A stretch of DNA of 10,000 nucleotides, taken from Halocaridina rubra (Eukaryota; Arthropoda; Malacostraca; Decapoda; Atyidae). Below the pieces are notes generated by a model, which did no database searches, was not told where the DNA came from, and was given only the letters and a program-made list of their open reading frames with translations. Of the stretch, positions 1-10,000 are shown piece after piece (position 1 is the first letter of the stretch; each line of letters begins with the position of its first letter). Location of the stretch: positions 1 through 10,000 of the forward strand of contig JAXCGZ010005266.1 in NCBI GenBank assembly GCA_037179515.1. The letters are read 5' to 3'. Position numbers and translations under genes: made by a program.

Positions 1-2675
1 AGAATACTAAGGGTTGAAAGATGTGAGAGGACTGGTGGAGGGATAGCACTGCTCATAAGTGAGAGGATTCAAGTTGAAGAAATAAACTTGGCTATAGAAG
101 TGAGTTCAGGAAATTTCTTATTGCTCGCATAAATACTGGGTCAGAGAGCATTATAATAACTGTTGTATACAACCCACCAAGGAACCAAAATAGGCTTGAA
201 ATTTATGAGGAAAGTCATATAGGTACTATTGAAGTCATAAACTCAGTTGTTAACATGGCACGGGAGAAAAAGTGTAGGATTTTGATTATGGGAGACTTTA
301 ATCATAAAGAGATAGATTGGATAAATCTTGACCCACACAGTGGTGAGGACTCATTTGGGGCAAGATTCCTAGATTGCGTACAAGGGAATTTCCTACACCA
401 ACATGTAATGGAACCAACAAGAGCCAGGGGTGGGGATGAGCCATCACTACTTGATCTAGTGTTCACAGATAATGTGTTAGATATTGAAAATATTGAGTAT
501 GAACCACCAATTGGAAAGAGTGACCACTGTGTGTTGTTGATGGAGTATATCATTGAAGATATTCTTCCTGAGAGTAGAGGCACTGAGGACATGAGGAGGA
601 ACTATCCGAAAGGAGATTACATCAAAATGAATGAGCTTTTTGCAGTTATTGACTGGAGAACCTTATTTTACAAAAAATCTGTACAAGAAATGTATGACAT
701 CTTTTGTGAGAAATATGGGAAGATAGTAGATTGCTGCATACCTGTCACCAAAGTAGGTGTAATTCATGCCAGAGAGAAATGGTTCGATAATGGGTGTAAA
801 AGAGCTAAGGAGTGGAGAGACAAATGCTGGAAAAGGTATAGGAGGAGAAAAAACATAAATGCCTGGCAAACCTACAAAAGAGCAAGAAATGACTACCTAA
901 GTAAAAGGAGAGAGGCAGAGAGAGATTATGAGAGGGACATCACCAGGAAGGCTAAAGAAAATCCCAAGCTTTTCCACAGCTTTATCAGAGGAAAACTGAA
1001 GGTAAAAGAACAGGTTTTAAGGCTAAAGAGAGCGGATGGAAGCATCACTGAGACGGACGAAGAGATCTGCAAAGAATTGAACAAGGAGTTTCATTCTGTA
1101 TTTACAGTAGAAAATACCCCACCCCCTCAGATTGCAGTGATAGAAGCTCAAGGGCCGGTATTAGAGAACATCAACCTTACAGCCACAGAGGTATGCAAAG
1201 CGCTGATGGATTTAGATGTTCATAAAGCTACAGGTCCTGATGACATATCCCCTCATGTGTTCAAAAAATGCGCAAACACAATATCAGTGGCACTAAGTAT
1301 CATATTTAAGGAGTCACTAGAGTCGGGGGAGATTCCAAGATGCTGGAAACAAGCAAATGTGATACCTATCTTCAAAAAGGGAAGGAGGGATACGGCTCTG
1401 AACTATAGACCAGTTTCCTTGACCAGCATAGTTTGCAAAGTAATGGAGAAACTACTAAGGAAACATATCTCTCTTCACTTGGAATCCTTCAACTTTTTGT
1501 CAGTGAGGCAACATGGCTTCAGAGAAGGTAGATCAACAGTAACAAACTTATTAGAATTTTATGATGAGGTAAGCCAAATCTTACAGGAAAGAGAGGGCTG
1601 GGCAGATTGCATATTCCTAGACTTCCAGAAAGTGTTTGACACTGTTCCACATGGGAGACTTATTAGGAAGCTGCAATCAATGGCTAGAATAGGTGGAAAT
1701 GTCTTGGAATGGATAAAAACTCACTTAGAAGGAAGGGAACAGAGGGTTAGAGTAAGACACTCAGTGTCTGAATGGAGAAGAGTTAGTAGTGGAGTACCAC
1801 AGGGTTCAGTTTTAGGGCCACTTTTGTTCCTTGTATATGTAAATGACCTACCAGAGTTTGTAAATTCATTCATGAATATGTTTGCAGATGATGCAAAGAT
1901 TGTGAAGAAAGTAAAAAACGAGAACAATGGTAGAGAACTTCAGGAGGATCTAAATAATCTGCATGAGTGGTCAGAAAAGTGGCTAATGAAATTCAATACC
2001 TCAAAATGTAAGGTAATGAGAATGGGTACAAGTGCAAGAAGGCCCAAGCTTGACTACTCGGTGGCTGGAGTACAACTTCAAGAGACAGAAAATGAGAGAG
2101 ATCTAGGAGTAAACATACTGGCAGATTTGTCTCCAGAAATACATATATATGGCGTAGTAAGGGCAGCATATGCATTCTTATCAAATGTAAGGGTAGCCTT
2201 CAGGCACATGGACAAGGAAATGTTCAGAAATATTTATGTAACCTATGTGAGGCCAAAACTCGAATATGCAGCCCCCTTGTGGAATCCGCACTTGAAAAAG
2301 CACATAGCTAAGCTTGAAAAAGTTCAAAGACATGCCACGAAACTGGTGCCAGAAATACGCAATCTCGGTTATGATGAGAGGCTGAGGGAATTAGACTTAC
2401 CATCACTCGAAGCTAGAAGAGTAAGGGGGGATATGGTGACAGTCTTTAAATTCCTTCATGGCTATGATAGAGTGGATAGGGATCGATATTTCGATATGGC
2501 TGGCTCTAGAACTAGAGGTCATAGTTTGAAGCTTCGTAAGAAAACTTCTTTGCAGGATGTAAGGAAATACTTTTTCAGTGTATGAGTAGTTGATAATTGG
2601 AATTCGCTAAGCGAGGAGGTAGTTAATGCTATCTCAATCCATAGTTTTAAGGACAGGTATGATAAGTATCACTAA
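1..2675 (+). pseudogene. ORF2 endonuclease-reverse transcriptase, copy A (one frameshift, one nonsense)
   Basis: The longest open stretch is 255-2585 (776 residues from an internal Met that is not the true start). Upstream, 1-100 encodes endonuclease sequence (RTGGGIALLI) in another frame. Comparison with copy C shows a 1-nt deletion near 99-101, after which the frame is open through VVYNPPRNQNR into Met255. Numbering from Met255, the visible endonuclease motifs are GDFN (13-16) and SDH (89-91). The RT motifs are KATGPDDIS (324-332), NYRPVSLTS (383-391), LDFQKVFD (455-462, catalytic Asp 456), GVPQGSVLGP (513-522) and FADD (543-546, catalytic Asp pair). A thumb and C-terminal region follow. 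TGA at 2583-2585 replaces an AGA (Arg) found in the other copies; without it the frame would run 30 codons further, to TAA at 2673-2675. Motif A has Val where C and D have Ala (KVFD against KAFD). A functional enzyme from this copy is unlikely. Confidence 0.93.
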
Positions 2676-2748
2676 GTATAAAATGGAACCGATCAGGAGA
2701 CGGGAAGATACGAGCTTTGGGCTATTTCCCGTAAACACAATTAGGTAA

Positions 2749-2749
<1 letters not shown>
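2676..2749 (+). other. 3' UTR and terminal unit of copy A
   Basis: Short non-coding 3' end present in all four copies. It contains a stem-loop at 2700-2732: ACGGGAA (2700-2706) pairs with TTCCCGT (2726-2732), a perfect 7-bp outer stem. An inner GAGC/GCTC helix seen in the other copies is damaged here by C to A at 2724. The single terminal unit CACAATTAGGTAAT occupies 2736-2749. In CR1/L2-type elements the 3' end is where the RT recognises its own RNA, so the hairpin and terminal unit are candidates for that signal (inference). No AATAAA signal is visible. Confidence 0.75.

Positions 2750-2841
<92 letters not shown>
2750..2841 (+). repeat. (CA)n microsatellite at the tail of copy A
   Basis: About 45 uninterrupted CA units beginning immediately after the terminal unit of copy A, with no intervening base. 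It is either the target microsatellite the element inserted into or a tail grown from the CA-rich end of the element. Confidence 0.97.
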
Positions 2842-2843
<2 letters not shown>

Positions 2844-3133
2844 AAGGATATCTTTTTTCTCTTTTCCCTTCTTATAACCGTTGCCAAAATAGGAAAAAAA
2901 AATATCCTTTTCTCTTTTGTACCATTCGAAAGATATCATTTTCACCGACATTTTCTTATGCATGATGTCCAAATTCGGACATTTTTTCCCTCCTCCTTCC
3001 GCTCCGCTTTACATTATATTCCTCTGAAAATATAAAAAAGAAATGATGAATAAATGGGAAGATGTTGGAAAAATCCACAAATTCTTATTACCTCATCCAT
3101 AAATTCTTGGAATGATCGCTCTTCAGTATTTTC
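2842..3133. other. Unrecognised AT-rich intergenic DNA
   Basis: About 290 bp of non-repetitive AT-rich sequence with pyrimidine-rich runs. I see no open reading frame of note, RNA gene or similarity to the retrotransposon. It is one of only three appreciable stretches of apparently unique sequence in the window, with 3616-3653 plus 3884-3969 and 5102-5227. Confidence 0.6.
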
Positions 3134-3615
<482 letters not shown>

Positions 3616-3653
3616 ACTTTATTGTAAAAGGGTGACAGTGATAGGAGCAGTAG

Positions 3654-3883
<230 letters not shown>

Positions 3884-3969
3884 TTAAGCGCAACCTACCA
3901 CGCATAAGCTTGCAGAGTGGCCTCAATTGTAACTTAAGAATAAATACAGCAATACCCCTCACCCTCACC
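3884..3969. other. Short unique spacer before copy B
   Basis: 86 bp with no recognisable gene, ending in the C-rich stretch CCCCTCACCCTCACCAC just before retrotransposon homology resumes. It is not a CA microsatellite, which matters for the question of target preference at copy B. Confidence 0.6.
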
Positions 3970-4532
3970 ACATACTAGCAGATTTGTCTCCAGAAATACA
4001 TATAAATGGCGTAGTAAGGGCAGCATATGCATTCTTATCAAATGTAAGGGTAGCCTTCAGGCACATGGACAAGGAAATGTTCAGAAATATTTATGTAACC
4101 TATGTGAGGCCAAAACTCGAATATGCAGCCCCCTTTTGGAATCCGCACTTGAAAAAGCACATAGATAAGCTTGAAAAAGTTCAAAGACATACCACGAAAC
4201 TGGTGCCAGAAATACGCAATCTCGGTTATGATGAGAGGCTGAGGGAATTAGACTTGCCATCTCTCGAAGCTAGAAGAGTAAGGGGGGATATGGTGACAGT
4301 CTTTAAATTCCTTCATGGTTATGATAGAGTGGATAGGGATCGATATTTCGATATGGCTGGCTCTAGAACTAGAGGTCATAGTTTGAAGCTTCGTAAGAAA
4401 ACTTCTTTGCAGGATGTAAGGAAATACTTTTTCAGTGTAAGAGTAGTTGATAATTGGAATTCGCTAAGCGAGGAGGTAGTTAATGCTATCTCAATCCATA
4501 GTTTTAAGGACAGGTACGATAAGTATCACTAA
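3970..4532 (+). pseudogene. ORF2 C-terminal fragment, copy B
   Basis: Reads in frame from ILADLSPEIHING to DKYH and stop TAA at 4530-4532, about 186 codons matching A residues 621-806. It covers the region after the RT palm (thumb and C-terminal domain) and contains no catalytic motif, so it cannot encode an enzyme. The fragment has no internal stop. It retains the Arg codon that is TGA in copy A (SVRVVDNW) and the Glu codon that is TAG in copy D (NSLSEEVV), so it documents the intact C-terminus. It shares AAPFWNP with copy C, where A and D have AAPLWNP. There is no start codon of its own; the first ATG-like start would be accidental. Confidence 0.9.
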
Positions 4533-5227
<695 letters not shown>

Positions 5228-5253
5228 TATATATATGTGTGTGTGTGCGTGTG
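5228..5253 (+). repeat. Short (TA)n(TG)n at the tail of copy C
   Basis: On the minus strand, right after the terminal units of copy C, this reads about nine CA units with one CG variant (5248) and then about five TA units. The CA-then-TA order matches the tail of copy B. Confidence 0.9.
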
Positions 5254-5341
5254 ATTACCTAATTGTGATTACCTAATTGTGTTTACGGGAAAGAGCCCAA
5301 AGCTCGTATCTTCCCGTCTCCTGATCGCTTCCATTTTATAC
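5254..5341 (-). other. 3' UTR of copy C with hairpin and doubled terminal unit
   Basis: The hairpin arms ACGGGAA (5285-5291) and TTCCCGT (5311-5317) are perfect, and the inner GAGC/GCTC pairing is kept. Two tandem terminal units follow (5254-5281), as in copy B. With the shared Phe in AAPFWNP, this groups C with B as one sublineage. Confidence 0.78.
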
Positions 5342-7990
5342 TTAGTGATACTTATCATACCTGTCCTTAAAACTATGGATTGAGATAGCATTAACTACCT
5401 CCTCGCTTAGCCAATTCCAATTGTCAACTACTCTTACACTAAAAATGTATTTCCTTACATCCTGCAAAGAAGTTTTCTTACGAAGCTTCAAACTATGACC
5501 TCTAGTTCTAGAGCCTGCCATATCAAAATATCGATCCCTATCCACTCTATCATAACCATGAAGGAATTTAAAGACTGTCACCATATCCACCCTCAATCTT
5601 CTAGCTTCGAGTGATGGTAAGTCTAATTCCCTCAGCCTCTCATCATAACTGAGATTGCGTATTTCTGGCACCAGTTTCGTGGCATGTCTTTGAACTTTTT
5701 CAAGCTTAGCTATGTGCTTTTTCAAGTGTGGATTCCAAAAGGGGGCTGCATATTCGAGTTTTGGCCTCACATAGCTTACATAAATATTTCTGAACATTTC
5801 CTTGTCCATGTGCCTGAAGGCTACCCTTACATTTGATAAGAATGCATATGCTGCCCTTACTATGCCATTTATATGTATTTCTGGAGACAAATCTGCCAGT
5901 ATGTTTACTTCTAGATCTCTCTCATTTTCTGTCTCTTGAAGTTGTACTCCAGCCACCGAGTAGTCAAGCTTGGGCCTTCTTGCACTTGTACCCATTCTCA
6001 TTACCTTACATTTTGAAGTATTGAATTTCATTAGCCACTTTTCTGACCACTCATGCAGATTATTTAGATCCTCCTGAAGTTCTCTACCATTGTTCTCGTT
6101 TTTTACTTTCTTCACAATCTTTGCATCATCTGCAAACATATTCATGAATGAATTTACAGACTCTGGTAGGTCATTTACATATACAAGGAACAAAAGTGGC
6201 CCTAAAACTGAACCCGGTGGAACTCCACTACTAACTCTTCTCCATTCAGACACTGAGTGTCTTACTCTAACCCTCTGTTCCCGTCCTCCTAAGTAAGTTT
6301 TTATCCATTCCAAATAATTTCCACCTATTCTAGCCATTGCTTGCAGCTTCCTAATATGTCTCCCATGTGGAACAGTGTCAAACGCTTTCTGGAAGTCTAG
6401 GAATATGCAATCTACCCAGCCCTCTCTTTCCTGTAAGATTCGGCTTACCTCATCATAAAATTCTAATAAGTTTGTTACTGTTGATCTACCTTGTCTGAAG
6501 CCATGTTGCCTCACTGACAAAAAGTTGAAGGATTCCAAGTGAAGAGAGATATGTTTTCTTAGTAGTTTTTCCATAACTTTGCAAACTATGCTGGTCAAGG
6601 AAACTGGTATATAGTTCAGAGCCGTATCCCTCCTTCCCTTTTTGAAGATAGGTATCACATTTGTTTGTTTCCAGCATCTTGGAATCTCCCCTGACTCCAG
6701 TGACTTTTTAAATATGATACTTAGTGCCACTGATATTGAGTTTGCGCATTTTTTAAGCACATGAGGGGATATGTCATCAGGACCTGTAGCTTTATAAACA
6801 TCTAAGTCCATTAGCGCTTTGCATACCTCTGTGGCTATAAGGTTGATGTTCTCTAATACCGGCCCTTGAGCTTATGACTTTGCAATCTGAGGGGGTGGGG
6901 TATTTTCTATTGTAAATCCTGACTGATACTCCCTGTTCAATTCTTTGCAGATCTCTTCATCTGTCTCAGTGATGCTTCCATCCGCTCTCTTTAGCCTTAA
7001 AACCTGTTCTTTTACCTTCAGTTTTCCTCTGATAAAGCTGTGGAAAAGCTTGGGATTTTCTTTAGCCTTCCTGGCGATGTCCCTCTCATAGTCTCTCTCT
7101 GCCTCTCTCCTCTTACTTAGGTAGTCATTTCTTGCTCTTTTGTAGGTTTGCCAGGCATTTATGTTTTTTCTCCTCCTATACCTTTTCCAGCATTTGTCTC
7201 TCCACTCCTTAGCTCTTTTACACCCATTATCGAACCATTTCTCTCTGGCATGAATTACACCTACTTTGGTGACAGGTATGCAGCAATCTACTATCTTCCC
7301 ATATTTCTCACAAAAGATGTCATACATTTCTTGTACAGATTTGTTGCAAAATAAGGTTCTCCAGTCAATAACTGCAAAAAGCTCATTCATTTTGATGTAA
7401 TCTCCTTTCGGATAGTTCCTCCTCATGTCCTCAGTGCCTATACTCTCAGGCAGAATATCTTCAATGATATACTCCATCAACAACACACAGTGGTCACTCT
7501 TTCCAATTGGTGGTTCATACTCAATTTTTTCCATATCCAACACATTATCTGTGAATACTAGATCAAGTAGTGATGGCTCATCCCCACCCCTGGCCCTCGT
7601 TGGTTCCATTACATGTTGGTGTAGGAAATTCCCTTGTACGCAATCTAGGAATCTTGGCCCGAATGAGTCCTCACCACCGTGTGGATCAAGATTTATCCAA
7701 TCTATCTCTTTATGATTAAAATCTCCCATAATTATAATTCTACATTTTTTTCCCGTGCCATGTTAACAACTGAGTTTATGACTTCAATAGCACCTATATG
7801 ACTTTCCTCATAAACTTCAAGCCTATTCTAGTTCCTTGGTGGGTTATATACAACAGTTATTATAATGCTCTCTGACCCAGTGTTTATGAGAGCAACAAGA
7901 AATTCCTTGAACTCAATTTCTATAGCCAAGTTTATTTCTTCAATTTCAATCCTTTCAATTATGAGCAGTGCTATCCCTCCACCAGTCCTC
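5342..7990 (-). pseudogene. ORF2 endonuclease-reverse transcriptase, copy C (two nonsense, one frameshift)
   Basis: Reading 5' to 3' on the minus strand, 7989-7752 encodes RTGGGIALLI through VVYNPPRN and MAR, broken by TAG at 7830-7828 where copy A has CAA. A 1-nt loss in the A-run at 7745-7751 then shifts the frame. 7729-6875 is open with the GDFN and SDH endonuclease motifs, ending at TAA 6874-6872 (Glu in A and D). The same frame reopens and 6811-5345 carries the RT domain: KATGPDDIS, LDFQKAFD, FADD and the C-terminal region ending DKYH, stop at 5344-5342. Two conserved RT residues are changed. NYRP has become NYIP (codon 6610-6608), and the PQG of motif B has become PPG (codon 6217-6215). 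The copy is clearly non-functional and the most damaged of the three long ones. Confidence 0.93.
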
Positions 7991-7991
7991 A

Positions 7992-7993
<2 letters not shown>

Positions 7994-8088
<95 letters not shown>
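7994..8088 (+). repeat. (GT)n microsatellite joining copies D and C
   Basis: About 47 perfect GT units. On the minus strand it is the (CA)n directly following the single terminal unit of copy D, and it ends three bases before the 5' end of copy C. It is therefore both the tail of D and the 5' flank of C. Confidence 0.97.
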
Positions 8089-8089
<1 letters not shown>

Positions 8090-8163
8090 TTACCTAATTG
8101 TGTTTACGGGAAAGAGCCCAAAGCTCGTATCTTCCCGTCTCCTGATCGGTTCCATTTTTAGAC
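8089..8163 (-). other. 3' UTR and terminal unit of copy D
   Basis: Stem-loop 8106-8138 with perfect outer arms ACGGGAA (8106-8112) and TTCCCGT (8132-8138), and intact inner GAGC/GCTC. A single terminal unit lies at 8089-8102. One extra A relative to copy A lies in the A-run just after the stop codon. Confidence 0.76.
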
Positions 8164-10000
8164 TTAGTGATACTTATCATACCTGTCCTTAAAACTATGG
8201 ATTGAGATAGCATTAACTACCTCCTAGCTTAGCGAATTCCAATTATCAACTACTCTTACACTGAAAAAGTATTTCCTTACATCCTGCAAAGAAGTTTTCT
8301 TACGAAGCTTCAAACTATGACCTCTAGTTCTAGAGCCAGCCATATCGAAATATCGATCCCTATCCACTCTATCATAACCATGAAGGAATTTAAAGACTGT
8401 CACCATATCCCCCCTTACTCTTCTAGCTTCGAGTGATGGCAAGTCTAATTCCCTCAGCCTCTCATCATAACCGAGATTGCGTATTTCTGGCACCAGTTTC
8501 GTGGCATGTCTTTGAACTTTTTCAAGCTTAGCTATGTGCTTTTTCAAGTGCGGATTCCACAAGGGGGCTGCATATTCGAGTTTTGGCCTCACATAGGTTA
8601 CATAAATATTTCTGAACATTTCCTTGTCCATGTGCCTGAAGGCTACCCTTACATTTGATAAGAATGCATATGCTGCCCTTACTACGCCATTTATATGTAT
8701 TTCTGGAGACAAATCTGCCAGTATGTTTACTCCTAGATCTCTCTCATTTTCTGTCTCTTGAAGTTGTGCTCCAGCCACCGAGTAGTCAAGCTTGGGCCTT
8801 CTTGCACTTGTACCCATTCTCATTAAATTACATTTTGAGGTATTGAATTTCATTAGCCACTTTTCTGACCACTCATGCAGATTATTTAGATCCTCCTGAA
8901 GTTCTCTACCATTGTTCTCGTTTTTTACTTTCTTCACAATCTTTGCATCATCTGCAAACATATTCATGAATGAATTTACAGACTCTGGTAGGTCATTTAC
9001 ATATACAAGGAACAAAAGTGGCCCTAAAACTGAACCCTGTGGAACTCCACTACTAACTCTTCTCCATTCAGACACTGAGTGTCTTACTCTAACCCTCTGT
9101 TCCCTTCCTTCTAAGTAAGTTTTTATCCATTCCAAGACATTTCCACCTATTCTAGCCATTGATTGCAGCTTCCTAATAAGTCTCCCATGTGGAACAGTGT
9201 CAAACGCTTTCTGGAAGTCTAGGAATATGCAATCTGCCCAGCCCTCTCTTTCCTGTAAGATTTGGCTTACCTCATCATAAAATTCTAATAAGTTTGTTAC
9301 TGTTGATCTTCCTTCTCTGAAGCCATGTTGCCTCACTGACAAAAAGTTGAAGGATTCCAAGTGAAGAGAGATATGTTTCCTTAGTAGTTTCTCCATAAGT
9401 TTGCAAACTATGCTGGTCAAGGAAACTGGTCTATAGTTCAGAACCGTATCCCTCCTTCCCTTTTTGAAGATAGGTATCACATTTGCTTGTTTCCAGCATC
9501 TTGGAATCTCCCCCGACTCCAGTGACTCCTTTAATATGATACTTAGTGCCACTGATATTGTGTTTGCGCATTTTTTGAGCACATGAGGGGATATGTCATC
9601 AGGACCTGTAGCTTTATGAACATCTAAATCCATCAGCGCCTTGCATACCTCTGTGGCTGTAAAGTTGATGTTCTCTAATACCGGCCCTTGAGCTTCTATC
9701 ACTGCAATCTGAGGGGGTGGGGTATTTTCTACTGTAAATACTGACTGAAACTCCTTGTTCAATTCTTTGCAGATCTCTTCGTCCGTCTCAGTGATGCTTC
9801 CATCCGCTCTCTTTAGCCTTAAAACCTGTTCTTTTACCTTCAGTTTTCCTCTGATAAAGCTGTGGAAAAGCTTGGGATTTTCTTTAGCCTTCCTGGTGAT
9901 GTCCCTCTCATAATCTCTCTCTGCCTCTCTCCTTTTACTTAGGTAGTCATTTCTTGCTCTTTTGTAGGTTTGCCAGGCATTTATGTTTTTTCTCCTCCTA
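8164..10000 (-). pseudogene. ORF2 reverse transcriptase, copy D (one late nonsense; 5' part off window)
   Basis: Open on the minus strand from the window edge (RRRKNINAWQ) to TAG at 8226-8224, about 590 codons. This is the longest undamaged RT stretch of the C/D pair. All RT signatures are intact: KATGPDDIS, NYRPVSLTS, LDFQKAFD, GVPQGSVLGP and FADD. The stop replaces the first Glu of NSLSEEVV seen in copy B, about 20 codons before the normal end (stop at 8166-8164). Only the last 20 residues would be lost, so this copy could still make a nearly complete RT if its unseen 5' half is intact. Whether that tail is needed is unknown. Confidence 0.92.

Larger units (their letters stand above)
1..2749 (+). 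mobile_element. CR1-like non-LTR retrotransposon, copy A (5' end off window)
   Basis: Long LINE-type element entering from the left edge. It contains an endonuclease-reverse transcriptase reading frame (1-2675), a short 3' UTR (2676-2735) with a stem-loop, and a single 14-bp terminal unit (2736-2749) that passes directly into (CA)n. There is no poly(A) tail and no RNase H domain, as is usual for the CR1/L2 group. The 3' limit is set by comparison with copies B, C and D, which all stop matching at the same terminal unit. The 5' end, any ORF1 and any promoter lie to the left of the window. Clade placement is from motif wording and architecture, not from a tree. Confidence 0.92.
5254..7990 (-). 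mobile_element. CR1-like retrotransposon, copy C (5' end at a GT tract)
   Basis: Minus-strand copy. It has two 14-bp terminal units in reverse complement (5254-5267 and 5268-5281), a 3' UTR hairpin (5285-5317), and the full visible ORF2 region up to 7990, where homology with copy A (nt 27) stops. Three bases later a long (GT)n array begins, which is the 3' tail of copy D. The length from 7990 to the ORF2 stop equals A nt 27-2675 exactly, because each copy has its own single-base deletion. Compared with the reading frame seen at the start of copy A, only the extreme N-terminus of the endonuclease is missing, plus any ORF1 and 5' UTR. Confidence 0.93.
8089..10000 (-). mobile_element. CR1-like retrotransposon, copy D (continues past right edge)
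   Basis: Minus-strand copy entering from the right edge. The segment from 10000 to the ORF2 stop equals A nt 839-2675 in exact length, so there are no net indels. It ends with a 3' UTR and one 14-bp terminal unit (8089-8102), as in copy A, followed by (CA)47 on the minus strand. The 5' part, including the endonuclease, lies outside the window. Confidence 0.93.

Noticed and set aside
255..257. ATG 255 as the true start of ORF2
   Set aside because: Endonuclease sequence continues in frame upstream to about 102 and, past a 1-nt deletion, to the window edge. Met255 is internal.
302..592. Antisense frames of 63-96 residues that recur opposite ORF2 in copies A, C and D
   Set aside because: They recur because the copies are near-identical, and they lie opposite the endonuclease and RT frame. 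No start context or known domain; they are shadows of the sense frame.

Overview
The window looks like nuclear DNA from an animal whose genome is rich in simple repeats. It holds no host gene that I can recognise. About three quarters of it is four copies of one LINE-type (non-LTR) retrotransposon family, and most of the rest is microsatellite DNA. The protein has an APE-type endonuclease followed by a reverse transcriptase and a long C-terminal extension, with no RNase H seen. That order and the motif wording place it in the CR1/L2/Rex1 group, best guess CR1-like. The long (AC)n, (AT)n and (AAT)n tracts and the general look of the element's 3' end suggest a decapod crustacean. This rests on recall only and was not checked.

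Layout: copy A (+ strand, enters from the left edge, ends at about 2749) runs into (CA)n. Next come about 290 bp of unrecognised AT-rich DNA and a compound microsatellite belt (3134-3883). Copy B (+, 3970-4620) is a 5'-truncated fragment with only the last 186 codons and the 3' end, and it runs into (CA)20(TA)n. A near-palindromic AT-rich block follows (4621-5101). Copy C (-, 7990-5254) is nearly full length for the endonuclease-RT gene. Copy D (-, from the right edge to 8089) is separated from C only by a (GT)n tract. A and B point right and C and D point left, so the two pairs meet tail to tail.

The copies align to each other almost without indels. From matched end points, D equals A nt 839-2675 in exact length, B equals A nt 2113-2675, and C equals A nt 27-2675, where each of C and A has its own 1-nt deletion. 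Each long copy carries its own different nonsense or frameshift lesions, so these look like young, recently dead insertions. All copies share a 3' end with a short UTR, a 7-bp stem-loop, and one or two copies of a 14-bp terminal unit, followed directly by (CA)n. The most interesting feature is this tie between the element's 3' terminus and CA microsatellites, including copy C sitting inside the CA tail of copy D.
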